Source: an uncultured bacterium | Lineage (GTDB): Bacteria; Actinomycetota; Coriobacteriia; Coriobacteriales; Coriobacteriaceae | Direction of reading: 5' to 3' | DNA length: 64,000 nt | Assembly (NCBI GenBank): GCA_905215065.1 | Contig: CAJMOF010000005.1 | Location: 82,818-146,817 of the forward strand | Shown here: one piece after another, positions 44,523-53,178 of the stretch | Numbering within the stretch: position 1 is the first letter of the stretch | Layout of the letters: the number at the start of each line of letters is the position of its first letter | Program-made: the position numbers and the translations under genes | The notes under the pieces: generated by a model | Seen by the model: only the letters and a program-made list of their open reading frames with translations | Databases searched by the model: none | What the model was told of the DNA's origin: nothing

Positions 44523-46406
44523 ATGGGTACCTGCGAGCGACATATCGGCCACGCGGCCGCCCGATCCGCACCCGTGGCGGATCCCAGGGGTGGCAGGCTC
44601 TTCGCCATGCCGCGATTCCTTGTTGGCATAACACATCAGGTGTACCGTCACCGCGTCTTTGCTATCGCCGGCGCCATCACCGCGCTGTTCCTCATGCTTT
44701 TTGCAGTCTTGCCGGTGCTGTTCGCCTTCGACCCCAATCTTTCTAACGCCGTGCCCGCCTATAGCGAGGTGTCCGAAGAGGTCGTGGATGCGCTCATCCA
44801 TTCGAGCTCTCTCCCACTGCTTGTCGCCGCAATTGCATTTTCGATCTGGGGCGTGCTGGTCTATCTGCGCTGTTTGGACTATGTGTTGCGCCGTCGTCTT
44901 GTGGCCGTCGCCACCATCTGTGCCCTGTGGATGATCGAAGTCATTCTCAAGTACAAGTCGTTCACGCCGTTCTATGCCACCGTGCTGTGGTACCTGTACT
45001 ACGTGCCCATGACGCTCATTCCGCTGCTCTACCAGTTGTGTGGTCTGCGCCTTGCGGGCCTGGAGCAACACCGCCTGGGTCGCCGCTACCGTGCTGCGCT
45101 GTGGATTGTGGCCATTCTGCTTATCGGATTTGTGCTCACCAACGATTTCCACCGGCAGGTCTTCCGCTTTGACCGTACAAGCGACACCTGGAGCAACGAT
45201 TACACGTACGGCTGGGGTTATTTCGCTGTCCTCGTGTGGACGGCCTTTGACTTCGTGGCCTTTTTTATCCTGGTTGGTCGGTCCTCGTCCTTTCGCATTC
45301 AACGTTTCTCGGGCACGGCGGCGCTCGTGCTGCTGGGCGGCGCTTTCTTTGCCATCTCATATGCTCTGCGCGTGCCCTGGGCATGGAGGCTCAACTTCTC
45401 GCTGGTCTATTGCGTGTTGTGCGTGGTGACGCTCGAGATTTGCCTCGATTGCGGCGTCATCCCGTCGTATCACGATATCGCCGGCATCTTCGACACCTTG
45501 CCGCTTGACCTCAAAGTTCTAACGCGCGACCTCCAGGAAGTCTATGCCACACCGGTGTCGAAGCCAATGCCGGCGGGCGTGTGCGAAGAGCTTCGGGCCC
45601 AGGAACACGGGCATGCCCATGCCTTTGCCGTGGCGTCCGATCCCGATGTGATGTACCGTGCCTTTCCACTGCTGGGCGGATCGGCCCTGCTTGCCCAAGA
45701 CGTGTCGGAACTTAACGAGCTTAACCGTGAACTGGCACATCGTCGTATGGAGCTGCAGCGCCAAAATGAGCTGCTCACGGCCGATTACGATCTTAAGACG
45801 CATCTGGCAGATCAAGAGGCCGAGACCTTACTGGTCCAAGACGTGGATCAAGCGCTTGCCCGCGCGCTCGAAGGGATGTACGACCTGCTGAGCTCGCTGC
45901 CGCCGTTGACCGATGAGGCATCTTCGCACGAGCGTTACCGCATGCTGCAGCGCGCCAAGATGCTCGTCGCCTATTGCAAACGCAAGGGGTCGCTCACGTT
46001 GGCACAGCACGGGGAGAGCGGTTTTGATCGCGACCGCATTCAGCTCATTGCCAATGAGCTCGCAAGTGATCTGCGCACCATCGATGTCGACTGCGCTTCG
46101 ATTATCGCCATACGCCGCCCCATGCACGCCAGCGCGGTAAGCGCACTGTACGACTGTGTGTACGACTTTGCATTTTTTGCCTACACCACCGATCATCCGG
46201 CGCTTATGTATCACCTGAGCGACCATGACTCGCGCAGTGTCGAGCTGCGCGCCACGCTCTTCTCCAACGACGAGGGCGATCTTTCGCAGACGCCCGCCGC
46301 CCGCGAGCTCGAGCTCGCGCTGCGGGGACGAAACGTGGCGTATCGTCTTGAGGGCGAGCCCGGTCAGCTGCGCATGATCGTCTTGATGCCACGGGCGGGT
46401 GAGTGA
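44523..46406 (+). CDS. Seven-helix sensor-like membrane protein (HisKA_7TM type) without kinase core
   Basis: 627 residues from the ATG at 44523; an alternative ATG at 44607 would remove 28. Seven hydrophobic segments span ~40-310, resembling the 7TM sensor region of some histidine kinases. Then comes a Leu/Glu-rich coiled coil (~400-450) and a C-terminal domain. No convincing H-box or ATP-binding N/G boxes are present. A TACACT box sits at ~44508, so the start at 44523 might be nearly leaderless. The kinase gene starts 2 bp after the stop, implying a joint signalling unit; this protein may be the ligand sensor. Confidence 0.7.
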   Translation: MGTCERHIGHAAARSAPVADPRGGRLFAMPRFLVGITHQVYRHRVFAIAGAITALFLMLFAVLPVLFAFDPNLSNAVPAYSEVSEEVVDALIHSSSLPLLVAAIAFSIWGVLVYLRCLDYVLRRRLVAVATICALWMIEVILKYKSFTPFYATVLWYLYYVPMTLIPLLYQLCGLRLAGLEQHRLGRRYRAALWIVAILLIGFVLTNDFHRQVFRFDRTSDTWSNDYTYGWGYFAVLVWTAFDFVAFFILVGRSSSFRIQRFSGTAALVLLGGAFFAISYALRVPWAWRLNFSLVYCVLCVVTLEICLDCGVIPSYHDIAGIFDTLPLDLKVLTRDLQEVYATPVSKPMPAGVCEELRAQEHGHAHAFAVASDPDVMYRAFPLLGGSALLAQDVSELNELNRELAHRRMELQRQNELLTADYDLKTHLADQEAETLLVQDVDQALARALEGMYDLLSSLPPLTDEASSHERYRMLQRAKMLVAYCKRKGSLTLAQHGESGFDRDRIQLIANELASDLRTIDVDCASIIAIRRPMHASAVSALYDCVYDFAFFAYTTDHPALMYHLSDHDSRSVELRATLFSNDEGDLSQTPAARELELALRGRNVAYRLEGEPGQLRMIVLMPRAGE

Positions 46407-46408
46407 CC

Positions 46409-47902
46409 ATGCAGATTCCGCTCATCCCTCCTCAGATTGTCGCGCTCGATGTCGTCTTTGCCCTCGCAGCATGTCTGCAGACGATTCACGTTCCGCTCAT
46501 CGCATCGCGTCGCTCGTCCTATAACCGCAAGGTGATTTGCGCCTACGAGGCGAGCCTGGTGCTCCACTTGATGATCTCGGCCGTTATCTTGTTTGGATCG
46601 AGCGCCTCGTACCTGGTGGCGCCGCTCTACGTTTGTGCCGAGGGAATGGGCGGGGTGCTGTGGCTCAACGCCGCGATCTTTGCCTATGGCGTGGTCCTTA
46701 TGGCGCACTATCGTCGCCCCGTCATGCTGGCCGAGCTGCTACTCATTGCCGCCGTGACACCGCCGGTGGTTTTTGCCATGGGCTCGGCGTGGGCCGTTGT
46801 CCTTATCGCAGAGGGAGCGTTCTTCCTGTTCCGCTCCATCGCGGCGCTCTGGATGGACGTCCGTAACCGCCAGGAAGATATCACTGCGTTCTCGACGATT
46901 GAAACCATCAACGTGATTCCCGTGGGCATCCTGTATCTGGACCCGAGGGGCCGCCCGCTGCTCATGAACCGCTGCATGCGAAAAAACCTAGTGGAGCTTC
47001 ATATGCCCACCGACCTAGGCGATATGAGCGGTACATGGAACGACCTGCGCAAACTCAGTATGCAAATGCCCGAAAGCAGCAGGAACCGCGTGCGCATTAA
47101 TCTGGACCGCTTTGGTGAGGCGCGCGTTGTGGTCGAGGTTTCTCCCGCCGAGATTCGCTTGTTTGTGCACGATGACGTTATGGTTTCGGGCCGTTCGTTC
47201 GAGCGCATTATCGGCCTGGATGTGACAGAGTATGCGCACGCGCATGACCGTCTGGCGCAAGCCAACCACCTGCTTGAGCTTGCGGGCCAAGAGCTCCAGG
47301 CCCAGATCGAAGAAGTCAAAAAAGTTGCCGACAACGCGGCCTATCTGCGCATGCGTGCCCGCGTTCACGATGTGATCGGCCAGCGCCTGTCAATCCTTCA
47401 TCGCTATTTGGAGGAGGGGCGCTTGGACGACGAGTCGCTCGAGCAGATCGACCCGTTGTTGCGCTCGATCGCCGCCGATCTGCGCAGCGGGGGCGACGCC
47501 GAACCGACAGAGCAACTGGGCGATATCGTCCATGCTTTTGGCCTGGTGAGTGTGCAGATCGATGTTGAGGGCGCGCTGCCCGAGGACGTGCGTGTCGCGG
47601 CAGCCTTTCTGCAGATTATCCGCGAAGCCTCGACCAATGCCACCAAGCATGCGCAGGCGCATCGGGTCCATGTGCGCTTGTGGCAGGAGATGTCGGAAGA
47701 CGGCGCTGTTGCGCGGATGACCGTTTCTAACGACGGCGCGCCTGCACCCGTATCGTATCGCGAGGGAACGGGTATCCCTGGTATGAGGCATGTCGCACAG
47801 AATCTGGGCGGCAGCCTGGAAGTCCACGCCGCCCCGCCCTTTACGCTTGCGGTGTCCATCCCGCTCGCCTCCAACGCCACGGTCCAAAGGAGAAGCTCAT
47901 GA
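46409..47902 (+). CDS. Sensor histidine kinase (HisKA_3-like)
   Basis: 497 residues: five or six N-terminal helices (~5-155), a PAS-like middle region (~165-280), a coiled coil, an H-box-like RMRARVHDVIGQRLS near 316-330 with the candidate His in VHDV, and an HATPase domain with IIREASTNATKHA (N-box) and GTGIPGMRHV (G-box). It ends in a 4-nt overlap with the response regulator gene. Unusual in following a second membrane protein with similar topology. Signal unknown. Confidence 0.85.
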   Translation: MQIPLIPPQIVALDVVFALAACLQTIHVPLIASRRSSYNRKVICAYEASLVLHLMISAVILFGSSASYLVAPLYVCAEGMGGVLWLNAAIFAYGVVLMAHYRRPVMLAELLLIAAVTPPVVFAMGSAWAVVLIAEGAFFLFRSIAALWMDVRNRQEDITAFSTIETINVIPVGILYLDPRGRPLLMNRCMRKNLVELHMPTDLGDMSGTWNDLRKLSMQMPESSRNRVRINLDRFGEARVVVEVSPAEIRLFVHDDVMVSGRSFERIIGLDVTEYAHAHDRLAQANHLLELAGQELQAQIEEVKKVADNAAYLRMRARVHDVIGQRLSILHRYLEEGRLDDESLEQIDPLLRSIAADLRSGGDAEPTEQLGDIVHAFGLVSVQIDVEGALPEDVRVAAAFLQIIREASTNATKHAQAHRVHVRLWQEMSEDGAVARMTVSNDGAPAPVSYREGTGIPGMRHVAQNLGGSLEVHAAPPFTLAVSIPLASNATVQRRSS

Positions 47903-48522
47903 TCCGCGTGTTAATCGTCGAAGACCAGGCTATCTTGCGCGAGAGCCTGGCGCGTTCCGTGGGCGACCAGCCCGACATGACCGTTATCGCCGCGATCGCC
48001 GACGCCTCGGATGCCTTGGACGTTGTGCTCAAGGAGCGTCCGGACATGATACTGATGGATGTGTGCACCGAGCACGATTCCAACGGCATCGTGGCGGCGG
48101 CGCGCATCAAAGAACAACTGCCCGAGTGTCGCATCATCATCATGACGGGTATGCCCGAGATCACCTTTGTGGACCAGGCGCGCGAGGCGGGCGTCGACAG
48201 CTTTGTGTACAAGAACGTCGGTATCGACGAGCTATTCGCCGTGATGCGCTCCACGCTGGCGGGTTACTGCACGTTTCCCAAGCCGCCCGAGAGCATCTTC
48301 TCCGGCACGGCGGCCCTCGACGATGTCGAGCTGTCGATCTTGCGCCTTGCCTGCGAGGGTAAAAGCCGCCGCGAGATTGCGGCCGAGCTGTTTATGAGCG
48401 AGGGCACCATCAAACGCCGCATCTCGGAGATTCTCAACAAGACCGGCTACGACAACATCATGCGCCTGGCCGTGCGCGCGGTGACCGAGGGCAGCATCGT
48501 TCCCAACATGGAGCGCCCGTAA
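47899..48522 (+). CDS. LuxR-family response regulator
   Basis: 207 residues. Receiver with VEDQ at 7-10 and phospho-acceptor Asp54 in LMDVCTEHDS, then a LuxR helix-turn-helix (~143-200; LSILRLACEGKSRREIAAELFMS region and TIKRRISEILNKTG). The start overlaps the kinase stop. Target genes unknown; none is directly downstream. Confidence 0.9.
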   Translation: MIRVLIVEDQAILRESLARSVGDQPDMTVIAAIADASDALDVVLKERPDMILMDVCTEHDSNGIVAAARIKEQLPECRIIIMTGMPEITFVDQAREAGVDSFVYKNVGIDELFAVMRSTLAGYCTFPKPPESIFSGTAALDDVELSILRLACEGKSRREIAAELFMSEGTIKRRISEILNKTGYDNIMRLAVRAVTEGSIVPNMERP

Positions 48523-48558
48523 TCGACGCGCTCACCCGTGTTCCGGCGCCGCAAAGAT

Positions 48559-48601
48559 AGGCCGCCCACCGTTTCGCATCTAAAAACGGCGGGCGGCCTG
48601 C
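48559..48601 (+). terminator. Hairpin after the response regulator gene
   Basis: 16-bp stem AGGCCGCCCACCGTTT / AAACGGCGGGCGGCCT with one G-T pair. The tail is CTTGT, so it is a weak intrinsic terminator. Confidence 0.6.
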
Positions 48602-48631
48602 TTGTATGGGCAGTGCTGTCGGCATAAAAGC

Positions 48632-48666
48632 GACGGGGCCGCAGGATCAACTCCTGCGGCCCCGTC
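48632..48666 (-). terminator. Terminator of the lipoprotein operon (minus strand)
   Basis: Perfect 15-bp stem GACGGGGCCGCAGGA / TCCTGCGGCCCCGTC. On the minus strand it is followed by GCTTTTA, giving the T-rich tail; it lies 48 bp past the lipoprotein stop. Confidence 0.75.
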
Positions 48667-48714
48667 TGGTGTGCGCGGATGTGTCCGCCAATCCGCGGCT
48701 GTCGTGGTCTACCG

Positions 48715-49557
48715 CTACGCGATGGTTGCGCTGTAGGAGGCGACGTCCTCGTAGGAATCGGTCAGGTAGGCGTCGATGCCGATGGTCGTGTTGACCAGGC
48801 TGTCGAAGCTGTCAAGCGTGCCCTTCGAGAAGGTGAACTCTTCGGTGGCGTTGGTGTCGGGCATCAGGTGGGCCGAGAACCAGGCTTCCTTCATGGTGCC
48901 GTTGACGTTTGTCTTGCCGGTGGGAGCGTAGAAGGTCAGGTCCTTGTCGCTCTTGTTGGTGATGTTGACGACAAAGCCGATGTCGCCCCAGTCGTCCTGG
49001 AACTTCTCGGTGATGGTGATGGTGCACAGATCGTCATCGGCGACGGTGACGGCGGGGGAGATTTCGACGCTCTGGACATCGCCGTCTTCGACGGCCTCCT
49101 CGACTTCCTCTTCCTTCTCGGCGGCCTCGCGATCCTTCTTCACGGTACCGGATAGGTCCTTATCGGACTTGCTAAAGATGAGCTTGTCCTCGCCGTCCTC
49201 AAGGACAAGCTTGCCGTCCTCGAGCTTCACGTCGGTCGTCTCCTTGTCGACGGTGATACTCGCGGTGGTAGCGTCCTTGGCCTCCCACTTTAGGTCGGAA
49301 ACTTCGGAGAACAAATCGAGGCTGCCCGTGCCGTCTTCGTCCAGGACCAAGATGCAGCTGATGCCCCATTCCTCGAACATATCCATATACTCATCGGTCA
49401 GCTCTTCGCCCTCCGTGGTTCCACCCGAGAGTTCCCAGCTGCCAACGAAGTCGGCCTTGGGGTCTTTGCCGCCGCCGCTGCAGCCCGTTAGGGCAAAGGC
49501 GAGCGCCAGGACGCATGTCAGGAATGCGAGTACGGACTTTTTGAACGTTGTCTTCAT
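48715..49557 (-). CDS. Lipoprotein with FxxE-type C-terminal domain, function unknown
   Basis: 280 residues. Signal peptide with basic start MKTTFKKS, hydrophobic core and lipobox ALTGC, so it is lipid-anchored outside. The mature protein is acidic. Two parts are seen: ~30-135 (FVGSWELSGGTTEGEEL; TGSLDL; LVLEDGEDKLIFSK, a lipocalin-like/DUF strand pattern) and ~165-280 resembling a DUF5067-like beta domain (CTITITEKFQDDWGD...NITNKSDKD). The start has AAGGAGGACACC in front; a longer frame was dropped. It ends an SPFH/zinc-ribbon gene row, so an envelope role is likely. Confidence 0.72.
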   Translation of the reverse strand: MKTTFKKSVLAFLTCVLALAFALTGCSGGGKDPKADFVGSWELSGGTTEGEELTDEYMDMFEEWGISCILVLDEDGTGSLDLFSEVSDLKWEAKDATTASITVDKETTDVKLEDGKLVLEDGEDKLIFSKSDKDLSGTVKKDREAAEKEEEVEEAVEDGDVQSVEISPAVTVADDDLCTITITEKFQDDWGDIGFVVNITNKSDKDLTFYAPTGKTNVNGTMKEAWFSAHLMPDTNATEEFTFSKGTLDSFDSLVNTTIGIDAYLTDSYEDVASYSATIA

Positions 49558-49637
49558 GGTGTCCTCCTTAATCGAACGAAACCCATAGAAGCAGGAGCGG
49601 GGGCGGCGGATCCCCCGCCAATTACCAGATAGAGGGG

Positions 49638-50879
49638 CTAGGGCCTGGGCGTTCCGCAGTTGCTGCAGAACTTGCCGCCGTTTTCGCTGCCGCAGTTGGG
49701 GCAGAACCACTTGGCCGGTGCCGGGGCGGGTGCGGGACTGCCACACTCGGAGCAGAACTTGCCGGTGTTGGTGGCGCCGCAGCTGCAGGTCCATGTGCCG
49801 GCCGCGGGGGCAGCGGCAGGAGCCGGTGCGGGAGCGGGTGCCGGAGCCGGCTGCGGGGCGGCCTGCTGCTGTGCCTGGCCGGCGGCGAACAGCTGGCTGG
49901 CGTTCATGCCGCCCATGCCACCTGCCATGCCCATGCCCATAAAGCCTGCCATCGCGCCGTTGGGGTTGGCGGCTGCCGCGCGCATTGCGTCGCTCTGGGC
50001 GCTGGCAATGTTGGCTGCCGCCATGGTGGGATCGCGCATGACCGCGGCTTTCTGCAGATCCTTGATCATCTGCTCGTCCTCTTGCGAGGCGGCGATGGAG
50101 TTGACGCCAAAGCTCACGATCTCGACGCCGCGCAGGTCACGCCAATCGGCAGAGAGGACCTCGTTGAGCGCGCGGGCGAGCTCGGTGGTGTGGCCGGGGA
50201 TGGCGCTGTAGCGGATGCCCATTTCCGAGATCTTGGCAAAGGCGGGCTGCAGGGCGGTGAGCAGCTCGGACTTAAGCTGGCTGTCGATCTTGTCGCGCGT
50301 GTAGCTATCGGTCACGTTGCCGCACACGTTGGTGTAGAACAGCAGCGGGTTGGTGATGCGGTACGAATACTCGCCGTTGCAACGCACGGAGATGTCGACG
50401 TCCAGGCCAATGTTGTTATCGACCACGCGGAAGGGCACAGGCGAGGCGGTGCCGTACTTGTTGCCGATGATCTCCTTGGTGTTGATGAAGTAGACACGCT
50501 GGTCCTTGCCCGCGTCGCCGCCAAAGGTAAAGCGGCTGCCGATATTGGCGAAGGTCTCCTTGATGGAATCGCCCAGGTTGCCGCTAAAGACGCTCGGCTC
50601 GCTGCCGGTATCGAAGACGAACTCACCAGGCTCCAGCGCGACTTCGATGATCTTGCCGTTTTGCACCACGAGCATGCCCTGGCCGTCGTTGACGGCGATG
50701 ACCGAGCCGTTGGAGATGACGTTGTCCTCGCCGCGCGTGTTGGAGCTGCGGCCACCGGTGCGTTTGCTGCCCTTGCAGGCCAAGACGTCAGCAGGCATCG
50801 ATTCGCAGTAGATAAATTCCTTCCACTGGTCGGCCATGACGCCGCCGGCAGCTCCCAATCCAGCTTTCAAGAGTCCCAT
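49638..50879 (-). CDS. SPFH-domain protein with C-terminal zinc ribbons (YdjI-like)
   Basis: 413 residues. SPFH/virion-core-like domain (~30-290; GSVIAVNDGQGMLVVQNGKI; SADWRDLRGVEIVSFGVNSI), a Met/Gly-rich stretch (~315-335), a proline-alanine linker (~345-365), and two zinc ribbons (CSCGATNTGKFCSECG and CPNCGSENGGKFCSNCG). Architecture matches Bacillus YdjI, which works with YdjG/YdjH and PspA at the membrane. Third of a minus-strand row, 48 bp after the zinc-ribbon membrane gene. It probably assembles membrane microdomains or recruits stress proteins. Confidence 0.85.
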   Translation of the reverse strand: MGLLKAGLGAAGGVMADQWKEFIYCESMPADVLACKGSKRTGGRSSNTRGEDNVISNGSVIAVNDGQGMLVVQNGKIIEVALEPGEFVFDTGSEPSVFSGNLGDSIKETFANIGSRFTFGGDAGKDQRVYFINTKEIIGNKYGTASPVPFRVVDNNIGLDVDISVRCNGEYSYRITNPLLFYTNVCGNVTDSYTRDKIDSQLKSELLTALQPAFAKISEMGIRYSAIPGHTTELARALNEVLSADWRDLRGVEIVSFGVNSIAASQEDEQMIKDLQKAAVMRDPTMAAANIASAQSDAMRAAAANPNGAMAGFMGMGMAGGMGGMNASQLFAAGQAQQQAAPQPAPAPAPAPAPAAAPAAGTWTCSCGATNTGKFCSECGSPAPAPAPAKWFCPNCGSENGGKFCSNCGTPRP

Positions 50880-50927
50880 GGTGATCTTCCTTTCTCGTCA
50901 AAGGCCGGGTGGTATTGGTCGGATTGC

Positions 50928-52250
50928 TTAGTCGTCCTTGTCGTCTTTCATGACAACGGTGGTCTCGGTGTGGCTGAAGGTGTCGTGCTTCTCGGTCAGG
51001 TCGAGCTCGCCGCAGTACTCGTCGGCGTGGGTGGCCTCGTTGGCCGTCTTGAGCTGGCCTACCAGTAGCACGTCTCCGATAATCACGATGATCAGCGGCG
51101 CGATGATGTTGATGAGAATGCCCTCGACATCGAAGGTGAGGTAATCCGGATCGAAGGCGTATTCTCCCATAAAGAGAACCTGGGAGAGGATAAATCCGAT
51201 CACAAAGAACAGCACCGAGGCAATAGCGAGCTTGGGCTTGGAGCAGGGGAGCTCGCCGACCAAGCGGCCGGTCTGGCCGTTCATGGCAAACAGGTAGCTC
51301 TTGCCGTTCCACGAGGTGGAGAGCATCCAGACGGGGAACAGGGCGTAGTCGCTGTCTTCCCAGGTGTAGTCGAGCTGCTTGCTTTCGACCGTGGCATCGT
51401 CATATTCGTCGACGACGGTCTCGCGCAGGGCCGAGATCGTGCTCTCCTCCATGCGGCGCTCGGCGCGCGCCTTGCAGGTCTCGCAATCCTCATCGTAACG
51501 GTTGGCGATGTAGCCGGGCATATAGGCGACCGAGAACGGGCGCAACGCGTCGTAGTCAAACGGCTCGATGGCGTCCATGTGGCCGTCGGGCATCTTGGAC
51601 GATCCGTCGACGGGCACGCGCTTAAACGAGATATTGCCCTTGCGATAGGCATCGTAGTGGTCGGTGGTCGTGACGGTGCGGTCGGATTCCTCGGTCACGG
51701 TCTCGTTGGTCGCGTCAAAGTACACTTCGCCGTCCACGCGGGCGCCGTAGAGCCAAAACGGCACGTAGACACCTTGGACCTCGTCGATGTGGTTGCCGGT
51801 GACAAAGCTCTTGGGCAGCAAGATCTTGCCCTTGTAGTGTCCCTTGAGTGCGGCCGTGACGTCGTCGCGCCCGAGCTTAAACGGAATCACCAGGTCGGGC
51901 GAGAAGTCGCCAGAGAGCTGGCCGGGCGCCACGGCGGAGTTACCGCAGTACGGGCAGGTGGTGACGGCGACGGTGCCGTCGGACACGAGCTCGGCGCCGC
52001 ACGACGAGCAGATGTAGCCGGCGTTTTGGGCGAGCTCCTGCACGGCATCGTCGGCAGCAGGTTTGGGAGCTGCGGCTGCGGCATCGGCTTTGGCATCTGC
52101 CTTGTCCTGGCGTTCGCGATAGAGTGCCTCGACTTCTTCGACTTCAAAACGCGAATCGCAGTAGTCGCAGACGAGCTTTTGCTCGGCACTGGCAAAGTGA
52201 AGGGGGCCGCCACACGCGGGGCACTGATAGTTGACGCTCTCGAAGGCCAT
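50928..52250 (-). CDS. TFIIB-type zinc-ribbon membrane protein (YdjG-like)
   Basis: 440 residues. Two N-terminal zinc ribbons (CPACGGPLHF...CDYCDSRFEV near 10-36 and CSSCGAELVS...CPYCGNSA near 81-104) are joined by a coiled, Ala-rich segment. A long soluble domain (~110-330) with CETCKARAERRMEES follows, then two membrane helices (~350-370 and ~385-410). Resembles B. subtilis YdjG, an envelope-stress partner of the SPFH protein encoded downstream. Second gene of the row; 24 bp separate it from the DUF4428 gene. Confidence 0.82.
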   Translation of the reverse strand: MAFESVNYQCPACGGPLHFASAEQKLVCDYCDSRFEVEEVEALYRERQDKADAKADAAAAAPKPAADDAVQELAQNAGYICSSCGAELVSDGTVAVTTCPYCGNSAVAPGQLSGDFSPDLVIPFKLGRDDVTAALKGHYKGKILLPKSFVTGNHIDEVQGVYVPFWLYGARVDGEVYFDATNETVTEESDRTVTTTDHYDAYRKGNISFKRVPVDGSSKMPDGHMDAIEPFDYDALRPFSVAYMPGYIANRYDEDCETCKARAERRMEESTISALRETVVDEYDDATVESKQLDYTWEDSDYALFPVWMLSTSWNGKSYLFAMNGQTGRLVGELPCSKPKLAIASVLFFVIGFILSQVLFMGEYAFDPDYLTFDVEGILINIIAPLIIVIIGDVLLVGQLKTANEATHADEYCGELDLTEKHDTFSHTETTVVMKDDKDD

Positions 52251-52274
52251 GATCGGTCCTTTCCGTGCCGGAGG

Positions 52275-53012
52275 CTATGCGCCGATGGCGCCGCCGCAGT
52301 ATTCGCAGCGCCCACTGGCATCGGGAATGGTGGTGGCTCCGCAGAAGGGGCAGGTCACCGCGGTCTTGGGGGCCTTGGCGGCCACGACGCTGTCGCGCGT
52401 CTCCTGGCGCAGCTGCACCAGCGCGTCGCGGACCTCGGTTGCCTGGCGCTTGGCCTCGCGGTATTCGATGGAACCGCGCTGATCGATAGTGGAGTCGTTT
52501 ACGCGCAGGTTGATTTCGGTAAAGTACGGCGTGTTGACATGGATGGTCAGATTAAAGTCGTAATCCAGGTCGTAGCGCGGCGGGTTGTAGCTCTCTCGCT
52601 CGCCGTCCTTGGTCTCGCGATAGATCTCGGTGCGATGCTCGTCGATATCCATGTCGCAGCCGAGTACCTGCGAGAACTCGATGATGTCGGGATTGGCGTC
52701 ACGCCAGCGGCTCTGCGAAGTGATGATCAGCAGGCCCGCGTCCTCATCGAGCATAATATTGGTGCGCCCGGCAGAAAGCGTGCGCGTGGGGTTGAACGAC
52801 GCCAGGCGCTCGGCGTTGGCCTCGCGGTAGGCGAGTTGCTCGCGGATATCGTCCGCGGTGCTGGAGCGATAGCCGTGAAAGTAGGGGGAGAGCTTACCGA
52901 CGCACTCTTTGCACAGGTAGCCTTCGTTGATCTTGGTCTTGCCGAGAAGTCCCAGCTCGGTACCGCAAATCGCGCACTCTTTCTTCTCGAACATCTTGTC
53001 AAAGAAGCCCAT
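52275..53012 (-). CDS. DUF4428-like zinc-ribbon protein
   Basis: 245 residues, soluble. The N-terminal DUF4428 zinc motif has CAICGTELGLLGKTK...CKEC (13-37), the middle is a PH-like beta domain (~80-180), and the C terminus has a further zinc ribbon CPFCGAT...CEYCGGA (~222-242). First gene of the minus-strand row with YdjG- and YdjI-like genes. Such proteins accompany SPFH/stress clusters; function not established. Confidence 0.8.
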   Translation of the reverse strand: MGFFDKMFEKKECAICGTELGLLGKTKINEGYLCKECVGKLSPYFHGYRSSTADDIREQLAYREANAERLASFNPTRTLSAGRTNIMLDEDAGLLIITSQSRWRDANPDIIEFSQVLGCDMDIDEHRTEIYRETKDGERESYNPPRYDLDYDFNLTIHVNTPYFTEINLRVNDSTIDQRGSIEYREAKRQATEVRDALVQLRQETRDSVVAAKAPKTAVTCPFCGATTIPDASGRCEYCGGAIGA

Positions 53013-53132
53013 GGCTGCCTCCCATCAACTGGTAGCGTGTGTCACTTTTGATGATGGGGGAGTGCGCGATCTTTCACGATACCCAGACGGCTCAACGAGT
53101 CTCCACAACTGGGACACATGGCCCATTTTTCC

Positions 53133-53158
53133 TACTCATTGGGGACACACTTTGTCGA
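53133..53158. repeat. Partial GGGGAC repeat
   Basis: TACTCATTGGGGACACACTT, one half of the GGGGAC palindrome without its second arm, in the gap between the DUF4428 and DUF1593 genes. Confidence 0.65.
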
Positions 53159-53178
53159 ATTATTGGCGCTGCCGCTTG

